NCBI RefSeq assembly: GCF_014697025.1
Contig: NZ_JACJRC010000009.1
Location: 124,001 to 188,000 of the forward strand
Length of the DNA: 64,000 bases
Source of the DNA: Alkalinema sp. FACHB-956
GTDB taxonomy: Bacteria > Cyanobacteriota > Cyanobacteriia > Leptolyngbyales > Leptolyngbyaceae
Reading direction: 5' to 3'
The notes beneath the pieces were generated by a model. It saw nothing but the letters and a program-made list of their open reading frames with translations, did not search any database and was not told the origin of the DNA. Every line of letters starts with the position of its first letter. Positions within the stretch are counted from its first letter, which is position 1. Shown piece after piece: positions 60,599 to 64,000 of the stretch. The translations under genes were made by a program, and so were the position numbers.

Positions 60599-61039
60599 CT
60601 ATTCTCCAGTGGTAATCAGAAGCATGGCAACTAACCCGAGGGCAATCCCGATTCCCTGCCGTAGACTCAGGGGTTCCCGCAGAAACGTCACAGCCAGCAA
60701 GACGCTGACGATCGGGTAGAGGGCAGAAATGGTGGCTACGAGGGTGACGGGGCCAGAGGTCACGGCATTGAGGAAGCAGAACGCCCCCAAAAATCCCAGC
60801 ATTCCGGTTGAGAGCGCCAAGGGGATGCCGATCGGATGGACCTGGGGCCGCACCTGAAACAGAATTACGAGCAGGGATGCAAAGAGAACCGCTCCCAAGA
60901 CTTCATAGAGAATGGCGCTTTTGGGCGATAGATACTGGGTGGTTAATTTGGGAATAAAGCCCCACAGGCCCCAACAGAGCATAGCTCCGAGGGTGGGCAA
61001 CATCCAACTGGGCAAAAAACTGGGCGTAACACTGGACAT
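60599..61039 (-). CDS. Half-size EamA (drug/metabolite transporter family) membrane protein
   Basis: A 146-residue protein with one EamA repeat: five hydrophobic helices including LPTLGAMLCWGLWGFIPKLT, AILYEVLGAVLFASLLVILF, GMLGFLGAFCFLNAVTSGPV, and LVATISALYPIVSVLLAVTF with LREPLSLRQGIGIALGLVAM. Full EamA transporters have two such repeats (about 300 residues), while single-repeat members work as dimers. The substrate is unknown. A 38-residue membrane-peptide gene precedes it by 66 bases on the same strand, and a clear terminator follows. Confidence 0.9.
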   Translation of the reverse strand: MSSVTPSFLPSWMLPTLGAMLCWGLWGFIPKLTTQYLSPKSAILYEVLGAVLFASLLVILFQVRPQVHPIGIPLALSTGMLGFLGAFCFLNAVTSGPVTLVATISALYPIVSVLLAVTFLREPLSLRQGIGIALGLVAMLLITTGE

Positions 61040-61105
61040 AAAAGGACTTGCGTGGAATGAGTTAGGTGAGTTGTCTCCCCTACTCTACTGGGTTGGAGTC
61101 TAGGT

Positions 61106-61222
61106 TTAGTCCCGTGGCTTGCTGGCTAGAATGCGCCAAGTGACGAAGGCTGTAAACGCCACAAAGCTCCAAAAGACCAGCGCATCCTGCCAATTTTCTA
61201 AAAATCCCGGTGCAGAGTTCAT
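61106..61222 (-). CDS. Small single-helix membrane protein (38 aa)
   Basis: ATG at 61220-61222, preceded by AGGA about nine bases upstream, opens MNSAPGFLENWQDALVFWSF, then VAFTAFVTWRILASKPRD and TAA (61106-61108). It has a short amphipathic start and one membrane helix (~14-31) with a basic tail, the look of a small accessory membrane subunit. It lies just upstream of the EamA gene in the same direction. I do not recognise a family. Its short length makes the call uncertain, but composition, ribosome site and placement agree. Confidence 0.5.
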   Translation of the reverse strand: MNSAPGFLENWQDALVFWSFVAFTAFVTWRILASKPRD

Positions 61223-61792
61223 GGCGTAAGTTCCTGAGGTTGAGCGCTAGTACCCATCCAATCACAAGATCCAATCACAATCCAATCAGAATCTTGTCTG
61301 TTATCTAATTTGCGGAATACCCCATCCACCATGCGGTGGGGAGTGTCAAGAAGCCATCACGATCGCGGCCTGATTCCGATCGATTTCCACTGCATCGATT
61401 TCCATTGATTGGATCCCGATTGATCGAGTCAACTACTGCTTCTCAACCACTGCTCCTTAAATACGGCTTTCGCTGGGATCGCGAATTTGTCATTTTCCAG
61501 GCTGAAATTAACGATTTTTCCAAGAATTTGCAAGGTGATAGGATCGAGCTTCTCAACCCAGCGATCGACCTGGATCAAATCCCCGCAAACCCTGATGAAA
61601 TAAGCCACTAAGATTTTCTTGCATTTTTTGATATCTGAAGTATGATGCTGTGACTCCCAAGCAGGGAAGCATTTTCGGCAAGCTATCTTCGATAAGTGTC
61701 TTTGGATCGAGTCTGTAGAGATCGAGGTCTTTAGCCAACTTGTCGTACCCGGTTCTTGGCTTAATCTGACGGAAGTTCTGTGAGTTCTGGCT
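61223..61792. other. Intergenic region upstream of the CapA-like gene
   Basis: These 570 bases contain a promoter candidate (61619-61646). Open frames at 61336-61611 (plus) and 61553-61819 (minus) lack ribosome sites and coding character, so I do not call them. Short repeats of CCAATCACAAGATCCAATCA type lie near 61255-61285. Confidence 0.5.
61619..61646 (+). promoter_or_regulatory. Sigma-70-like promoter candidate for the CapA-like gene
   Basis: TTGCAT (61619-61624) and TATGAT (61641-61646) are separated by 16 bp. The leader to 61793 would be about 140 bases. Confidence 0.5.
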
Positions 61793-64000
61793 ATGGTTTA
61801 CGCTAGCGATCGCGAGCAATTATCAATGGTAGAAATGGCACAAGGTGGGCATTTGCCGTCCTTGACCCAGTGGCTAAATGGCCAACTCGCTCCCTATCGA
61901 CTGCGGGCGAGGCTGAGTTGGGTAAGACCGGCCTATCTGCGAGTGGTTGTAGAACTGCGTCCCTCGAAAACTGATTTGAAAGGGCGTGCCTTCCGCAATC
62001 GGTTGGCTCGATTCATCTGCCATCAGTTGTGGATTTTGAATTCCGATGTGTTGGACGGAGCCTACATTGTGGCGAAACAGGTGGGCAAGCCGAACATTCT
62101 ATGGAAACAATCGGTTCGCATCGTTTCCCCCGCCCGCAAAATCGTACTGGCGCAACAAGCCGCACAACAAGCCGCACAACAAGCGGTTCAGCCGTCCCAG
62201 GTGGCTCAGACCCAGCACCTTCAAACTCGAATTCGTCGCGCCAGCCAACAGAAAAAACAATTCCAAACCCTACGATCGCTCATTATTAGCGGGTCGTCTG
62301 CGGCAGCATTTATCATTGGTTGTTGGCTAGGCTACGCCGATGCTCCCCCCGAACAAACCAGCGCTTCCGCTCGGTTCGCGGGTCAGTCTACAGAATGGGT
62401 TCAAAATTCCTCAGAAAAAGTCAAGACGGCGTTAGAGGAAATTCCCGTGATTAAAAAAGCGGCTGGGAATTCCGATCCAGCCGCAAGTTTATTGTTTGCA
62501 GGGGATGTTACCCTGTCTGATGCCTATACCTTTAAGGTTAAGAACGACCATCACTGGGCCTTTGCACCCTTTGAGGAATCGCGCCAAGTGGATGTGAGCA
62601 TGGTTAATCTAGAAGCTCCATTTACGACGGCTAGTCAAGCGCTGCCTGGTAAAAAAGCCACGTTCAAAGCCCCACCAGAAAATGTTCAAGTGCTGAAAAA
62701 TGGCGGCATTGACATCGTGAATTTGGCCAATAACCACGCGATGGACTATGAGCAAGCGGGCCTCGATCAAACCCTCAAATCGCTACAGGCGGCTGGCATT
62801 TCCCACGTGGGGGCAGGCTTGAATAGTCAAGAAGCCCGCCGTCCGGTAGTAATGGATGTGAAAGGGCAGCGGATTGCCTATCTGGGTTACTACGATGCGG
62901 ATTTACATGCGGCTTCGGCCCAGGGCGCGGGTACCAATCCTCGGCGCAACGATCGCGTGGCGGCGGATATCAAGGCGTTGCGGAGTCAGGTGGATTGGAT
63001 TGTGGTTAATTACCACTGGGGCGATGAATTGGCAAAATACCCCGGTGATTGGCAGATTGACCTAGCTCGATTCACGATCGATCAGGGGGCCGATTTGGTT
63101 GTGGGTCACCATGCCCAGGTGCTGCAAGGTGCAGAGGTTTACAAAGGTCGCCCGATCGTTTACTCCCTAGGTAACTTTATCTTTGGCGGGAAATCCATTA
63201 GTGATTACGACACCGCAGCGCTGAAAGTTTCGCTGAAAGATCAGAAAATGAAAGTGGAATTGCTGCCGGTACAGGTGCGGAATTACCAAGCCAGGGTGGT
63301 GAGTGGTGATGCTGGACAACAGATCTTGCAACAGGTGAAGAGTGTTTCGGATATTTTCCAGGAACCCTTGGCTTCTCCGATGGTGATTGATGCGAAAACG
63401 AACCAAGCAACGCCGATCGAATCTACTAAACCCAGTCCTGCCAATAGCAACCAAGATTCGGGTAACCAGGATTCAGGTTCTCCATCCAAGCCCGCTGCTG
63501 AGGAGAAGTCTGCTAAGCCTAAGGAACCGACCAAGCCCCTTGTGGAAGATCCCCAGAATCCGTGGAATCCCGATGGGTTTACGCTGCCAGGGGACAAGCA
63601 TAAGTCGATGACGGAAGAGGGGAATCAAGGGGTTGCGCCCAGTGATATGCCCAGCGATGCATCCGATGATGCGCCCAGTGAAACGCCTGGTGGTTCCCAA
63701 GTGCGACCCGCTAAGACGATCGTGGCGGAAATCCCTTCGATTAACCAATTGGAACGGGAATCGATGCTGGCGGGTGAATCGCCGGAGTTCTTGGAGTCGG
63801 CTTTGAAAAAAGCCGTGATCGAGAAAGCGCAGAAAGCGCAGCAGGCTGAGTCTACTCAAGCTGTCCCCACGGCGGCAAAACCCGAAGAAACGGTGCAAGC
63901 GGCATTAGGTGAAGCAACGGGTGAACAGCAAGCGGCGGGTGCACAAGTGTCCAATTCAGAACCCAATTCCGTGCCGAGCCTAGAACCGATGCAGCGTCGG
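61793..64000 (+). CDS. CapA family (PGA_cap) metallophosphatase-like protein, 3' end beyond window
   Basis: The frame opens at ATG 61793 and is still open at base 64000 (736 codons seen). Residues ~1-115 are a cytosolic domain (LPSLTQWLNGQLAPYRLRAR) with a Gln/Ala repeat AQQAAQQAAQQA (12-bp repeat). A membrane helix lies at ~163-183 (SLIISGSSAAAFIIGCWLGY). Residues ~230-510 are the CapA domain: LLFAGDVTLSDAYTF, VSMVNLEAPFTT, VNLANNHAMDYEQAGLDQTL, NYHWGDELAKYPGDWQIDLA, and VVGHHAQVLQGAEVYKGRPI with YSLGNFIFGG. The Asp/Asn/His pattern is that of calcineurin-like phosphatases, and the family is linked to poly-gamma-glutamate or capsule work. A long Pro/Ser/Glu-rich tail follows. The N-terminal cytosolic part is additional to the usual CapA layout. 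Confidence 0.9.
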   Translation, partial: MVYASDREQLSMVEMAQGGHLPSLTQWLNGQLAPYRLRARLSWVRPAYLRVVVELRPSKTDLKGRAFRNRLARFICHQLWILNSDVLDGAYIVAKQVGKPNILWKQSVRIVSPARKIVLAQQAAQQAAQQAVQPSQVAQTQHLQTRIRRASQQKKQFQTLRSLIISGSSAAAFIIGCWLGYADAPPEQTSASARFAGQSTEWVQNSSEKVKTALEEIPVIKKAAGNSDPAASLLFAGDVTLSDAYTFKVKNDHHWAFAPFEESRQVDVSMVNLEAPFTTASQALPGKKATFKAPPENVQVLKNGGIDIVNLANNHAMDYEQAGLDQTLKSLQAAGISHVGAGLNSQEARRPVVMDVKGQRIAYLGYYDADLHAASAQGAGTNPRRNDRVAADIKALRSQVDWIVVNYHWGDELAKYPGDWQIDLARFTIDQGADLVVGHHAQVLQGAEVYKGRPIVYSLGNFIFGGKSISDYDTAALKVSLKDQKMKVELLPVQVRNYQARVVSGDAGQQILQQVKSVSDIFQEPLASPMVIDAKTNQATPIESTKPSPANSNQDSGNQDSGSPSKPAAEEKSAKPKEPTKPLVEDPQNPWNPDGFTLPGDKHKSMTEEGNQGVAPSDMPSDASDDAPSETPGGSQVRPAKTIVAEIPSINQLERESMLAGESPEFLESALKKAVIEKAQKAQQAESTQAVPTAAKPEETVQAALGEATGEQQAAGAQVSNSEPNSVPSLEPMQRR

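Noticed and set aside
61336-61611. 91-residue plus-strand frame before the CapA-like gene
   Set aside because: The repetitive Ser/Arg/Pro start, absence of a ribosome site and overlap with the promoter region suggest non-coding DNA.
61553-61819. 88-residue minus-strand frame overlapping the CapA-like start
   Set aside because: It runs through the likely promoter and start of the CapA-like gene and has no family features or ribosome site.

Overview
The window is chromosomal DNA of a cyanobacterium. Diagnostic genes are a membrane-anchored phycobilisome linker (cpcL), the PSI assembly factor ycf3, ndhD, the carotenoid desaturase crtD, an omega-3 desaturase (desB), and the alkane pair ado-aar. 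CGATCG and HIP1 (GCGATCGC) words occur every few hundred bases almost throughout. The genus cannot be fixed from the sequence alone; a filamentous Leptolyngbya-like lineage would fit, but that is only an impression.

Layout. 0-6 kb: 3' end of a mannose-1-phosphate guanylyltransferase/phosphomannomutase-like gene, a MITE-like element, a lipoprotein serpin, RNase HI, a YiaA/B protein and an MlaE-type lipid permease. 6.5-15.9 kb: a DUF4912 protein behind a possible double operator, a membrane-tethered ligand-binding protein, small conserved proteins, a Nudix protein, an ArsA/Get3 ATPase with an HSP20-like tail, a frameshifted small gene, an XRE regulator with a direct-repeat operator candidate, and a Ser/Thr kinase. 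15.95-18.3 kb: an AT-rich island without a single CGATCG, carrying an orphan membrane protein and a zinc-ribbon transposase piece. 19.4-24.7 kb: the hydrocarbon cluster ado-aar-[ABM-like]-accA-SDR-folE. 24.9-27.3 kb: IS remnant, REP-like repeat, then the minus-strand group nudix-ycf3-gatC. 27.4-39.7 kb: crtD, a repeat protein, Uma2, fabG, an SLH porin, a CorC/HlyC protein and a beta-helix/SPOR protein. 39.8-45 kb: truncated xisH with intact xisI, thiE, cpcL, thiS, DUF1517 and TPR proteins. 45-49.4 kb: HAD phosphatase, two tandem dicarboxylate symporters and a small protein under a strikingly symmetrical operator-promoter. 49.5-64 kb: beta-propeller-like protein, APH kinase, desB, an inactive M16 peptidase homologue, a secreted TPR-CHAT protein with near-identical 120-bp repeats, ndhD, a half-size EamA transporter, a 38-aa membrane protein and a CapA-family protein running off the end.

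Three patterns cross gene boundaries. First, tandem repeats with a 13-21 bp period are scattered through the window, and a subset of at least eight is seeded on the stop codon of a gene, copying the last codons and the stop. Second, at least five terminator hairpins and one intercistronic palindrome contain CGATCG/HIP1 words in the stem or loop. Third, three promoter regions carry paired symmetrical or direct-repeat sites spaced by whole helical turns (near 6.4, 13.8 and 49.0 kb). All functional calls rest on reading motifs by eye; no database search was run.
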